This document shows, piece after piece, positions 7,459-15,410 of a DNA stretch of 44,885 nt. The DNA lies in NCBI GenBank assembly GCA_019749935.1, contig JAIEPD010000026.1, positions 1 to 44,885 of the forward strand. Reading direction: 5' to 3'. The first letter of the stretch is position 1; every line of letters starts with the position of its first letter. The translations under genes were made by a program, and so were the position numbers. The DNA comes from Alphaproteobacteria bacterium. GTDB taxonomy: Bacteria; Pseudomonadota; Alphaproteobacteria; Paracaedibacterales; CAIULA01. A model generated the notes under the pieces. It did not search any database and had not been told where the DNA came from. It saw only the letters and a program-made list of their open reading frames with translations.

Positions 7459-8514
7459 TCAACGCTGGTCTAGTTTAAATTCGATTCTTCTGTTCTTTGC
7501 CAGATCTTGCTCTAACTCTCCAGATGCAAGCGGTTGGTATTCACCAAAGCCTGCGGCGACCAGGTGTTTCGAATCGATGCCTTTTTCAATCAAATATTTA
7601 ACAACTGAGATGGCTCTAGCTGAAGATAGTTCCCAGTTAGAGGGGAACTGTTGGTTGTTGATTGGCAAATGGTCGGTGTGTCCATCCACACGAAGAACCC
7701 AACTTAAATCTGCAGGAATTTTATTCGAAATTTCCTTTAAGGCGCCCGCTAATTGATCTAATTTCTTTTTACCTTCTTCTCCTAGGTCTGCGGAGGCTGT
7801 TGCAAAAAGGACTTCAGATTGGAATACAAATCTATCACCAACAATACGCATATCGGAACGGTTGCCAATTGCCTGTTTTAATTTCAAAAAGAATTCAGAT
7901 CTAAACTGCCCAAGTCTGGTGAATTGCTTATTTTTGTCCTGTTCAGTCAACAAATCAGCATTAGCAGCCTTTAAAGCATGAAGCTCTTCATTCAATTTTT
8001 TAAGTTCTGCAATCTTTTCTGACAAGGTTGCATCTAACTTTTCCTTTAGGCTTTTTAGGCTTGCATCTTTTTCTTTGTGCTGCTCTTCACTTGCAGCTAA
8101 AGAATCATTCAATTTTTTCAGCTGAACTGTTAATTCTGCAATCTGAGACAACAAAGATTGGTTCTTTTCAATAACTTTATCTTTTTCGGTTTGAGAAAAA
8201 TTTAAATCGTTCTGCAGTGTGGCAAGTTGTTGCTTAAGTACTTCGAGTAAGTTATTAAGATTAAAGTTTTTTTCTTTTTGTTCTTGGTTTTGTTTTTTCT
8301 CTTCGCCTAGCGCTATGGTTAGCATGTCTAACTTTTTAGAAAGATTCGATAAGGCTTCATCCTTATTGCTAAGTGCATCGGTTAAATACAATTGAGACAC
8401 AACAAAAGTCATCAGCACAAAAATGATAACCATCAACAAAGTGGCTAAAGCATCCACAAACCCTGGCCAAATGTCCAGCGGTGAATGACGGTGACGACGA
8501 GAACTAGCAAACAT
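7459..8514 (-). CDS. MotB/OmpA-like envelope protein with coiled coil
   Basis: 351 residues from the ATG at 8514, preferred over the upstream TTG codons because AAAGAG is better spaced. The N terminus has the MotB-type plug/membrane segment DIWPGFVDALATLLMVIIF with an aspartate in the helix, as in proton-driven stator proteins. Next comes a long coiled coil (about residues 50-195). A C-terminal OmpA-like peptidoglycan-binding domain follows, marked by VDGHTDHLPI, NWELSSARAISVVKYL and NRRIEFKL. In alphaproteobacteria such proteins usually follow a MotA/TolQ-like partner; none is beside it here. Its role is a cell-wall-anchored membrane component, exact function unknown. Confidence 0.85.
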   Translation of the reverse strand: MFASSRRHRHSPLDIWPGFVDALATLLMVIIFVLMTFVVSQLYLTDALSNKDEALSNLSKKLDMLTIALGEEKKQNQEQKEKNFNLNNLLEVLKQQLATLQNDLNFSQTEKDKVIEKNQSLLSQIAELTVQLKKLNDSLAASEEQHKEKDASLKSLKEKLDATLSEKIAELKKLNEELHALKAANADLLTEQDKNKQFTRLGQFRSEFFLKLKQAIGNRSDMRIVGDRFVFQSEVLFATASADLGEEGKKKLDQLAGALKEISNKIPADLSWVLRVDGHTDHLPINNQQFPSNWELSSARAISVVKYLIEKGIDSKHLVAAGFGEYQPLASGELEQDLAKNRRIEFKLDQR

Positions 8515-8635
8515 CAACAACTACTCTTTCATTAGACTTTGCCTTGTTAGTCTATAGGAAGTATAGATGACAAACAAGCAGATAGCATTTTTTTCTCCCT
8601 ATACACCATCTTCTGCGATTAGCAAGAATAGAGAT

Positions 8636-8794
8636 TTATAAAAGCAGATGCTTAATTAAGCTACCTACAAACACGACCAGGAAAATAACAGCTAAAATTT
8701 TACTGATAAGTGCAAAAATTCCCGCAAGACGTCCAAAACCTAAATATGCAGAAATAATCCCTAAAATAAAAGAGGATAATATATAAGGTAACAT
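8636..8794 (-). CDS. Small DUF1328/UPF0391 membrane protein
   Basis: A 52-residue protein that is easy to miss because of its size. Translation from the ATG at 8794 gives two hydrophobic helices: residues about 3-20, ending LGFGRLAG, then ISKILAVIFLVVFVGSL. This matches the DUF1328 (YtjA) pattern of LGFG-x-AG followed by AKILFFIFLVLFV. The downstream of two in-frame ATGs is chosen because AAAGGAA lies 6 nt before it, but only adjacent to the first (8800). DUF1328 proteins are inner-membrane proteins of unknown function, often stress-related. The upstream 200 nt to the next gene show nothing recognisable. Confidence 0.8.
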   Translation of the reverse strand: MLPYILSSFILGIISAYLGFGRLAGIFALISKILAVIFLVVFVGSLIKHLLL

Positions 8795-9011
8795 GGTCAT
8801 TTCCTTTCATTTTTAAGTTTGTTCTAGCCTGCAATAATTCGATTTAAGCGATATCCGTGTTATTATTAAAGAGCCATGCATACTTAGGAAAAGACTCTAA
8901 TACTACTCATCGTTAATAAGATAATTTAGATTACAACATTCAAATCTTACAGTTTATATTATAACAGATAAATAAAAAGATTATTATAGAAAACCTAATG
9001 GAATTATAATT

Positions 9012-9695
9012 TCAAAGTTTCTCGAACCCACATAATTTCAGCGCCTGTTCCATATGAATTGGTGGCGAAGCTTCTACAAAAACGGGATCTTTTTTAGGAT
9101 AAAGAGGAATATGAATCGCTCTTGCGTGTAGATGAAGCGCATCGAAATCTGTTGCATCACCCCCGTATATCATATCTCCCACAATAGGCCACCCCATAGC
9201 CTGACAATGAACGCGAAGTTGGTGCGTGCGGCCCGTTAAGGGTTTCAGCTCAAGCCAAGTTAGATCCTCAGTTTCGCCTAGAACACGGTAGTCGGTAATA
9301 GCTTGCTGTCCATTGGGATCAGCCTTCATCCACCAACGATGAGAGTGAGCTGATTGCTTAGAGAGCGAAATATCAATACGCCCTGCCTTTTCCGTTGGCC
9401 CTCCCTTTACCACAGCCCAATATGTCTTTTCAATTTTGCCGTTTGCAAACATATCCCCAAGCCTATTCAGTGCCTGACGATGGCGCCCTAAAACAAGACA
9501 ACCACTGGTGGCAGCATCAAGGCGATGCGCCAAAGCTGGTGGATTTGGAAGCCCAAATTGAAGGTCATTAAAAAAGCTTTGAAGATTTTGTTTTTTGCCA
9601 AAACCAGGGTGCACCGCAATCCCTGCGGGTTTATTTAGCACAAGCATCATTGCGTCCCTGTAAAGGATACGTTCTAAAAGTTCATCAAGAATCAT
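9012..9695 (-). CDS. RluA-family pseudouridine synthase
   Basis: 227 residues. The catalytic motif HRLDAATSG contains the invariant aspartate D60. Other family marks are LNKPAGIAVHPG near the start, EKTYWAVVKG and LKPLTGRTHQLRVHC. No S4 RNA-binding domain precedes the catalytic domain, so it is the short RluA type, which modifies 23S rRNA and/or tRNA; which uridine it targets cannot be told from sequence alone. It stands alone on the minus strand. Confidence 0.9.
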   Translation of the reverse strand: MILDELLERILYRDAMMLVLNKPAGIAVHPGFGKKQNLQSFFNDLQFGLPNPPALAHRLDAATSGCLVLGRHRQALNRLGDMFANGKIEKTYWAVVKGGPTEKAGRIDISLSKQSAHSHRWWMKADPNGQQAITDYRVLGETEDLTWLELKPLTGRTHQLRVHCQAMGWPIVGDMIYGGDATDFDALHLHARAIHIPLYPKKDPVFVEASPPIHMEQALKLCGFEKL

Positions 9696-10079
9696 AAGTA
9701 AACCTAACTAATTGTTAAGCCCACTGTAATCCTATTACTCAGAAAAACAAGATTATTCTATAATTTTGAAAAGACTTTAAAAGACTGGAAACAGCTTATA
9801 AAAAGTTATCTGCAGGAATGTTCAAAATAAAATAGACACCCTATTGACATTTAAAAAATAAAACCTATTTCAATGGTATAGGTCGGGAAGTGCTGTCCAT
9901 AAACGTTTATTTCTGATAAAGGGTTTGACAGGTTTTTTAAGTGGGAAAAAGCCTGGACGGGAGAGGTATGCCATTTTACCATTATTGGTGAGAGGGCATT
10001 CCCCCCGCCCTTTTTGGTGGGCGAGAAATTTGGGTGGGGATTGTGCATTAAAATTAAATTTAATAAAATTTTTTCTTTA
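9696..10079. other. Gene-free stretch with a G/C-rich repeat-like block
   Basis: No supportable gene is seen. Between 9990 and 10045 a G/C-rich block contains GCCC/GGGC arms and a run that translates on the minus strand as NPHPNFSPTKKGGG, the kind of spurious peptide produced by common intergenic repeats. The flanks are plain AT-rich DNA. Confidence 0.4.
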
Positions 10080-10206
10080 TATGCGCAATAAATTTCAAAT
10101 GACCTAAAGAAAAATAAGAACCGAGGAGCGTCAGTTTATATAAAGTTACACTCACACTGCAGGTTTCAATGTTTTTGAGCAGGCAACTTGAAAGGTAAAG
10201 AGTATA
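10080..10206 (-). repeat. 127-nt palindromic dispersed element, copy 2
   Basis: This copy is in reverse orientation to those at 1394 and 43195. Shared blocks with the reverse complement of copy 1 include GAACCGAGGAGCG, TGCAGGTTTC, ATGTTTTTGA and CTTGAAAG. Its ends are more decayed (TATGCGC at 10080 and GTATA at 10202-10206), but the length is the same. It ends about 176 nt upstream of the TPP-riboswitch promoter. Confidence 0.7.
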
Positions 10207-10260
10207 GTCTACTCTTTTAGCAAAAAAACATATCTCATATAAACAGAGCTAACTTAAAAT

Positions 10261-10296
10261 GATTATGCACTTCTCAGCACGGAGAACTGCATAATC
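10261..10296. repeat. Perfect-armed 36-nt inverted repeat
   Basis: Arms GATTATGCA (10261-10269) and TGCATAATC (10288-10296) are perfectly complementary. They continue inward after one mismatch with TTCTC/GAGAA around a six-base loop. No T-run follows, so it is not a standard terminator. It could be an operator or the core of a small structured RNA ahead of the thi operon. Confidence 0.55.
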
Positions 10297-10381
10297 GCGA
10301 CCACAAGTGAAATATAGAGAGTTGCGAAAAAACGAGCAACTTCATTTGCAATAAGTATAGCCGTAAGCTTTAAATACTTTG

Positions 10382-10408
10382 TTGACAAAATTCACGAATC
10401 CCTATAGA
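10382..10408 (+). promoter_or_regulatory. Candidate promoter of the thiamine-precursor transporter operon
   Basis: A consensus -35 TTGACA (10382-10387) is followed by TATAGA (10403-10408) at a 15-nt spacer, slightly short. Transcription would begin just before the riboswitch aptamer at 10423, which supports the placement. Confidence 0.5.
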
Positions 10409-10422
10409 CAAGAACACATAAA

Positions 10423-10511
10423 CACAAGGGGTGCCTCTTTAAAAAGGGGCTGAGAGAGCAGATGCTCAACTCTTAGAACCTGATTCGGTTAATACCGGCG
10501 GAGGGATTGTG
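10423..10511 (+). ncRNA. TPP (thi-box) riboswitch
   Basis: The conserved THI-element blocks are all present: GGGGTGCC near 10428, GGGGCTGAGAGAGC near 10446, GAACCTGAT near 10477, and GGTTAATACCGGCGGAGGGA at 10488-10506. The outer P1 stem is formed by CACAA (10423-10427) and TTGTG (10507-10511). The GGAGGG Shine-Dalgarno of the next gene lies inside the aptamer's 3' strand, so TPP binding should hide it and block translation initiation. It controls the thiZ-thiX-thiY operon. Confidence 0.95.
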
Positions 10512-10517
10512 GAAAGA

Positions 10518-11228
10518 ATGGATTATTATCAGTTTCAAATTGAAGATTTCTTTTACGAATCTTCTCATGTTTTAAAAAAGCAAACTCTTCTTTTAAAAAA
10601 GCAGGACTGGACCTGCCTAATAGGCCAAAGCGGCGTTGGTAAAACGACCCTGCTTAAGTCTTTGTTGGGCCTTAAGAAACAAAACGCATCCCATTCAACG
10701 GCATCTTTTAGCTACATGGCACAGACTGATCTTCTTTTGCCCTGGGCCAAGGTGATTGAAAATGTAACCTTAGGGGAAAGATTGCGCGGGCAAACCAGAA
10801 ATTATGCCAAAGCTCTTGAAATTTTAACCAAAGTAGGACTTGAAAAATTCGCTAATTTTTATCCAGACCAACTCTCTATGGGCATGAGGCAACGCGTGGC
10901 CTTAGCCAGAACCTTAATGGAGGACCGCGAAATTGTCCTCATGGATGAGCCCTTTGCAGCCCTTGATGCGAAAACACGATGCGAATTGCAGAACTATGCA
11001 ATCACAGCTCTTAAAGGAAAGACGGTTCTGCTTGTCACCCACGATATTAGCGAAGTCATTCGTCTTTCAAATCAGATCTATATCTTAAAGGGTTTTCCGG
11101 CAACAGCAACCCTCGTCACCGAGCCTCACATTCAAACAATCCTTAAAGAGGTTTCCATCCCAAGGGCCATGCATGATTTGCATCTTTGGCAAGAAGCATC
11201 TGTCTTCTTAAGTTCTCTTTACTCTTAA
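10518..11228 (+). CDS. thiZ: Thiamine-precursor ABC transporter, ATPase
   Basis: The nucleotide-binding subunit of an importer. From the ATG it has 236 residues. Walker A is GQSGVGKTT (36-44), the signature is LSMGMRQR (119-126) in place of LSGGQ, and Walker B is IVLMDEP (139-145). The nitrate/sulfonate/taurine-type ABC family fits. An in-frame GTG at 10509 is only 3 nt from GGAGGG and lies inside the riboswitch P1 stem. The ATG at 10518, 12 nt away, is therefore preferred, though not certain. The TPP riboswitch assigns the operon to thiamine or its pyrimidine moiety. Confidence 0.9.
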   Translation: MDYYQFQIEDFFYESSHVLKKQTLLLKKQDWTCLIGQSGVGKTTLLKSLLGLKKQNASHSTASFSYMAQTDLLLPWAKVIENVTLGERLRGQTRNYAKALEILTKVGLEKFANFYPDQLSMGMRQRVALARTLMEDREIVLMDEPFAALDAKTRCELQNYAITALKGKTVLLVTHDISEVIRLSNQIYILKGFPATATLVTEPHIQTILKEVSIPRAMHDLHLWQEASVFLSSLYS

Positions 11229-11240
11229 AAAAATTCAGCC

Positions 11241-11978
11241 ATGCATAAGAAAATAATTGCAATTCTCTTTTTACTCACTTTATGGCAACTGGGTGTAAAC
11301 CTCTCAGGTATTCCTGCCTATATTCTGCCATCACCTATCCTTATTACCTGCAGCCTTATAGAAAATCATGCTCTTTTGTTAAAACACACCTTTATAAGCA
11401 TGGCAGAAATCATTGTTGGCCTTAGCATTGCCGTTCTTCTTGGAACCTTAAGCGCCATTTTATTAGATTATTTTGATCGCTTAAAACCACTTATAAAACC
11501 TATTCTCTTAACATTACAATCCACCCCGCCCTTTGTACTAATGCCGGTTCTTTTGATTTGGTGCGGATTTGGGTTCACGCCAAAGCTGATTGTGATTTGT
11601 TTATCATGCTATTTTCCCATTACGGTTTGCCTTCTGGATGGCTTAAAACGCACTCCCGCCAATTGGCTCGATATGGCTTCGATTATGGGGGCTAGTAAAA
11701 AATCAACCTTACGATACATACGCCTGCCGGCGGCCCTTCCCTCTTTAATGTCAGGCATCAGGCTTGCAGCGATTCATGCCCCTTTAACTGTTCTTGCTGC
11801 TGATTGGATCGGCGCAAGCTCAGGTCTTGGCTATTTAATTATGCTAAGTCATGGCCGCCTTGAAATTGAGCTAATGTTTGCTTGCATTGTCTGTATTACC
11901 CTCATGACTTTTGCCCTCAATAAAGGCGTGACTCTTTTAGAAAAAAAATTAGTCTTTTGGCCCTCAACCCCTTCTTAA
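11241..11978 (+). CDS. thiX: Thiamine-precursor ABC transporter, permease
   Basis: A 245-residue inner-membrane permease with about six hydrophobic helices. The EAA-type cytoplasmic loop (MASIMGASKKSTLRYIRLPAA... around residues 148-170) contacts the ATPase, as in SsuC/ThiX importers. It starts 12 nt after thiZ and ends 12 nt before thiY, in one operon under the TPP riboswitch. ThiX-like permeases carry formylaminopyrimidine or hydroxymethylpyrimidine; the exact substrate is inferred from context. Confidence 0.88.
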   Translation: MHKKIIAILFLLTLWQLGVNLSGIPAYILPSPILITCSLIENHALLLKHTFISMAEIIVGLSIAVLLGTLSAILLDYFDRLKPLIKPILLTLQSTPPFVLMPVLLIWCGFGFTPKLIVICLSCYFPITVCLLDGLKRTPANWLDMASIMGASKKSTLRYIRLPAALPSLMSGIRLAAIHAPLTVLAADWIGASSGLGYLIMLSHGRLEIELMFACIVCITLMTFALNKGVTLLEKKLVFWPSTPS

Positions 11979-11990
11979 AAGCGAACCTGA

Positions 11991-12875
11991 ATGATGAATC
12001 TCTTAAAAATCCTTATCATGACTTTTGTATTATCCGTGCCTGCTGCAGCCCTTACCCCTATTAAAATCTCACTTGATTGGCTTTTAAATCCCCACCATGC
12101 CCCTTTGGTCATTGGCATAGAAATGGGATTTTTTAAAGCCGAAGGACTCGATGTCAGCCTCATCGGTTCTATCGGATCTTTAGAGGGCTGCAAACAAGTC
12201 TCGGCTCATAACGTTGATTTTGCCATAACGAACGAACCACAGCTTCTCATCCAAACAGCAAAAGGATTGGATTTAAATGGGGTTTGCACAATCGTTCCAA
12301 AACCTCTAGAGGTCTTTATAAGTCGTGTTCCCTTATCAGAATTAAAAGGAAAGCGCATTGGCCACTGCAGCAGCGGAGTTGGCTTTTCAGCAGCTGTGTT
12401 AAAGGAGATTTTGGAAAAACAGAATATCAAACTTGACGAGGTTGATCTTATTTATACGCGGCAAGGCCTGATGACAACATTCATCTCAGGTCAAGTCGAT
12501 GCTGTAACAAACCTCTATCAACCTTATGAAGTTGCTGATCTCAAAAACCACATCTCAGATTTTCACATCTATCCTTTTGAAGAGATTGGCATTCCGACCT
12601 TTTCTGCTATGATTTTGGTCAGTCATTCAAAAGTTTCAACAGACATTCAGGATAAAATTTTAAGGGCCCTTCAAAAAGCTTGTGAATTCTTAAAGGCTTA
12701 TCCTGATAAGGCATGGCAGATTTTCATCCAGCATAAAGCAGAATTAAATACCCCCATTAATCTTCAGGAATGGAAAAATATTATTAATTTGTTTGAGGTT
12801 CAAAAATTAGATGCTGGCAATTCGCGCCTTGACCCCTTAAAGGCCTTTTTAAAAAAGCACGAATTAATCGCTTAA
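11991..12875 (+). CDS. thiY: Thiamine-precursor periplasmic binding protein (NMT1/THI5-like)
   Basis: 294 residues with a signal peptide (residues 1-20, ending PAAA). The NMT1/THI5-like solute-binding fold opens KISLDWLLNPHHAPLVIG and continues EMGFFKAEGLDV. The DWxxNPxHxP opening is the pyrimidine-binding family's mark. It delivers a thiamine pyrimidine precursor to the ThiX/ThiZ channel, so the organism salvages at least part of its thiamine. Its 3' end overlaps the convergent rlmE gene by 12 nt. Confidence 0.9.
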   Translation: MMNLLKILIMTFVLSVPAAALTPIKISLDWLLNPHHAPLVIGIEMGFFKAEGLDVSLIGSIGSLEGCKQVSAHNVDFAITNEPQLLIQTAKGLDLNGVCTIVPKPLEVFISRVPLSELKGKRIGHCSSGVGFSAAVLKEILEKQNIKLDEVDLIYTRQGLMTTFISGQVDAVTNLYQPYEVADLKNHISDFHIYPFEEIGIPTFSAMILVSHSKVSTDIQDKILRALQKACEFLKAYPDKAWQIFIQHKAELNTPINLQEWKNIINLFEVQKLDAGNSRLDPLKAFLKKHELIA

Positions 12876-13559
12876 AACTTCTTTTTTCTCAGGCCTAAAG
12901 CCCGTTGCAACCAAATACATTTCAGCAGAATCAGCCCTGCTGGATGGAGGTTTAAAATGGACGACTTTGGTGAAACACTTTTTTAACTGTTGAAGGAGTT
13001 TTGTCTCTGTACCTCCCCTTAAAACTTTAGCAACCATAGATCCTTTTGGTTTTAAGGCTAGGAAACAAAAATCAAACACCATCTCAACCAGCGCCATAAT
13101 GCGAATGTGATCCACATCCGTCATACCAGAGGCTGGCGCTGCCATATCGCTTAGAACCACATCTACCTTAGAAGGAAGGGAAGATAAAAGCTTCCCGACA
13201 ACCTCTTCGTCCATAAAATCTCCTTGCAGAATCAATGCACCCGTAATAGGCTCTATCTCCTGAAGGTCAATTGCAACAACTTGGCCTTTATCACCCACTT
13301 TTTTCAAAGCAACTTGTGCCCAACCACCGGGCGCAGCACCAAGGTCAACGATAATGCCTCCTGACTTGAAAAGTTTAAATTTTTGATCAATATCCAATAT
13401 TTTAAAGGCTGCACGGGAACGATACCCCAAAGACTGGGCTTTTTGGACATACGGGTCATTAAGCTGACGAATAAGCCAACGGCGCGAAGAATCTGTTCTT
13501 TGTTTGCGGTTTTTTAAAGTAATTTTACCGTTTTTGTTGCGAAAGGAATTTTCAGACAT
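12864..13559 (-). CDS. rlmE: 23S rRNA (uridine-2'-O-)-methyltransferase
   Basis: RlmE (FtsJ/RrmJ) methylates the ribose of U2552 in the 23S A-loop using SAM. 231 residues. The SAM-binding motif is VDLGAAPGGWAQVA, followed by DMAAPASG and AKVLRGG, and the last catalytic residue is in SAEMYLVATGF, giving the K-D-K-E tetrad. The basic N-terminal tail is normal for alphaproteobacterial members. It follows kdsD by 6 nt on the minus strand. Confidence 0.95.
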   Translation of the reverse strand: MSENSFRNKNGKITLKNRKQRTDSSRRWLIRQLNDPYVQKAQSLGYRSRAAFKILDIDQKFKLFKSGGIIVDLGAAPGGWAQVALKKVGDKGQVVAIDLQEIEPITGALILQGDFMDEEVVGKLLSSLPSKVDVVLSDMAAPASGMTDVDHIRIMALVEMVFDFCFLALKPKGSMVAKVLRGGTETKLLQQLKKCFTKVVHFKPPSSRADSAEMYLVATGFRPEKKEVLSD

Positions 13560-13565
13560 CTAAGT

Positions 13566-14549
13566 TTAAGCAACACTGTTTCGAAGGCAATCATGGATAT
13601 GAAGAAGCCCTAAAACTTTCTTGTTTTCATCCAATATAAATAAACTGGTAATGGATTTCTTTTCAAAAATGGCCATAGCATCTGCCATTAAAGAATCTCT
13701 CTCAATGGTAACTGGATTTTTTGTCATAACGGCGCTTGCTGTTTGCTCTAACATCCTGGAGCTCATATGTCGACGCAAATCTCCATCTGTTATAATGCCA
13801 ACAAGCTTCTCATCTTTATTCAACACACCAACGCATCCAAATCCATGATACGTCATCTTAACAAGACATTCACCCATCGGAGTATTTTCTGTTACAAGCG
13901 GAACTTTTTCACCTTTGTGCATAAAGTCAGAAACTTGCTTTAATTGCTGACCTAAATTTCCACCAGGATGAAATACTTTAAAATCATGTTTAGAAAAACC
14001 ACGACTGTCCAAAAGAGCAACAGCTAATGCATCCCCTAAGGCCATTGTTAAGGTTGTCGAATTGGTTGGCGCTAATCCCATAGGACAAGCTTCTCCCACA
14101 TCCGGCAACACCAAAGAAAGGTTAGTTAATCTTGCTAAGGTAGAATCTTGTTTTCCGCAAATAGAAATAATTGGTATCGAAAAGCGATGCGCGTAATCAA
14201 TGATTGCGTGCAGCTCTTTGGCTTCCCCAGAGTAAGAAATCAACAAAAGGATATCCTCTTTAGTGACCATTCCAAGATCTCCATGACCAGCCTCAGCTGC
14301 GTGGACAAAAAAGGAAGGTTGTCCGGTTGATGCAAAAGTGGCCGCTATTTTCTTACCCACATGGCCACTTTTTCCAACGCCGCTTACTATCAAGTGGCCC
14401 TTAGCAGCCCGAATCATTTCAATAGCTTCGTCGAAAGTCTCATTCAATGTCTCAGCCAACTGCCGTAATGCAGCTGCTTCTGCCAGAACAACTTCCCTGC
14501 CTTTTTCTTGATAAAGGGTTTTACTTTCTTTCACTGCAACCGCCGTCAT
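13566..14549 (-). CDS. kdsD: Arabinose-5-phosphate isomerase (Kdo pathway)
   Basis: It converts ribulose 5-phosphate to arabinose 5-phosphate, the first step toward Kdo. The 327 residues comprise an N-terminal SIS sugar-isomerase domain (SGVGKSGHVGKKIAATFASTG, HGDLGM, SYSGEAKEL, LAPTNSTT) and two C-terminal CBS domains (GIITDGDLRRHM marks the first). It lies in the order rnd-kdsD-rlmE with gaps of 6-9 nt. With kdsA and waaA also in the window, three Kdo-pathway enzymes are encoded here, indicating an LPS-bearing cell. Confidence 0.94.
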   Translation of the reverse strand: MTAVAVKESKTLYQEKGREVVLAEAAALRQLAETLNETFDEAIEMIRAAKGHLIVSGVGKSGHVGKKIAATFASTGQPSFFVHAAEAGHGDLGMVTKEDILLLISYSGEAKELHAIIDYAHRFSIPIISICGKQDSTLARLTNLSLVLPDVGEACPMGLAPTNSTTLTMALGDALAVALLDSRGFSKHDFKVFHPGGNLGQQLKQVSDFMHKGEKVPLVTENTPMGECLVKMTYHGFGCVGVLNKDEKLVGIITDGDLRRHMSSRMLEQTASAVMTKNPVTIERDSLMADAMAIFEKKSITSLFILDENKKVLGLLHIHDCLRNSVA

Positions 14550-14558
14550 CTATTTTTC

Positions 14559-15185
14559 CTACTCCGCAATACGATGAGGGAACACATCAAATGATTCGCC
14601 TCCCAATAAATCCATTTGAGCACGATATGGCAGAAAGTCAAAACAAGCTTTAGCCAATTCTGCTCTACTTTCTCTTTTCAACATATCGTCCAACTTATCC
14701 TTCAACTCATGCAAATACAAAACATCCGTTGCTGCATAGCGAAGCTGATCTTTTGTAAGGTCAGAGGCTCCCCAGTCAGAGGTTCCCTCTTGTTTAGAGA
14801 TTTCAACACCCATCAGCTCTTTACATAAATCCTTTAAACTATGTTTATCTGTAAAGGTACGAGCCAAACGTGAAGCAATCTTTGTGCAATAAATATTTTC
14901 AACTTTAATGCCAAAGCTGTGCATCATAATAGCCACGTCAAAACGTGCGAAATGAAAAATCTTTGTAATGTTTTTGTTTTGCAAAAGCTTTTTTAAATTG
15001 ACTGCTCTTTCAAAATTGGGCCTTTCAAACTGAACCAAATGACACTCACCATCACCACTTGAAATCTGCACAAGACACAAACGATCCCGGTGATTTTTAA
15101 GCCCCATAGCCTCTGTATCAATAGCCACAGATTCTGAAAAAACCAAATTGTCAGGGAGATCATATTTATAGAGCTGAATTTTCAT
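14559..15185 (-). CDS. rnd: Ribonuclease D-like 3'-5' exonuclease
   Basis: 208 residues from the ATG at 15185. The open frame runs further upstream, but that part overlaps the tRNA-Leu gene, and AGGAAGAGG sits just ahead of this ATG. The DEDD exonuclease residues are visible: D23 and E25 in AIDTEAMG, the aspartate of HFARFDVAIM, and the C-terminal YAATDVLYL. The C-terminal HRDC domains of E. coli RNase D are missing, as in the short alphaproteobacterial form. It probably trims tRNA or other RNA 3' ends. Confidence 0.88.
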   Translation of the reverse strand: MKIQLYKYDLPDNLVFSESVAIDTEAMGLKNHRDRLCLVQISSGDGECHLVQFERPNFERAVNLKKLLQNKNITKIFHFARFDVAIMMHSFGIKVENIYCTKIASRLARTFTDKHSLKDLCKELMGVEISKQEGTSDWGASDLTKDQLRYAATDVLYLHELKDKLDDMLKRESRAELAKACFDFLPYRAQMDLLGGESFDVFPHRIAE

Positions 15186-15213
15186 TAAAGGCCTCTTCCT
15201 ATACGCCGTATTA

Positions 15214-15300
15214 TGGTGCCCAGAAGAAGACTCGAACTTCCAAGGGCATGCACCCACTAGTACCTGAAACTAGCGCGTCTACCAATTCCGCCATCTGGGC
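15214..15300 (-). tRNA. tRNA-Leu (anticodon CAG)
   Basis: The 87-nt gene begins GCCCAGATGGCGG and ends CTGGGC plus discriminator A and an encoded CCA. The acceptor stem GCCCAGA/TCTGGGC is perfect. The anticodon stem CTAGT/ACTAG encloses TTCAGGT, giving anticodon CAG for CUG codons. A long variable arm, as required for tRNA-Leu, and the TTCGAGT T-loop are present. Confidence 0.95.
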
Positions 15301-15310
15301 CTTAGGTCAA

Positions 15311-15339
15311 TTGGTAAAATATTAAAGATTGCTTGTCAA
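15311..15339 (-). promoter_or_regulatory. Candidate promoter of tRNA-Leu
   Basis: On the minus strand a perfect TTGACA (15339-15334) is followed after 17 nt by TACCAA (15316-15311). Predicted start of transcription is a few bases before the tRNA. The -10 is poor, so confidence is moderate. Confidence 0.45.
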
Positions 15340-15410
15340 CGGATTATTAACTTTTGCGCGCGACACTAAAGATAAAGATAGATCACATTGAAAGTTAAAG
15401 AACCAGTTCG

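Noticed and set aside
9851-10107. Two opposing frames of 60-65 codons in the spacer before the thi operon
   Set aside because: Both run through a G/C-rich repeat-like block; the peptide NPHPNFSPTKKGGG is typical repeat translation, and neither frame has a ribosome binding site or domain.
14559-15257. Longer RNase D starting at 15257
   Set aside because: The extra 24 codons would lie inside the tRNA-Leu gene; the ATG at 15185 has a good ribosome binding site and fits the family start.
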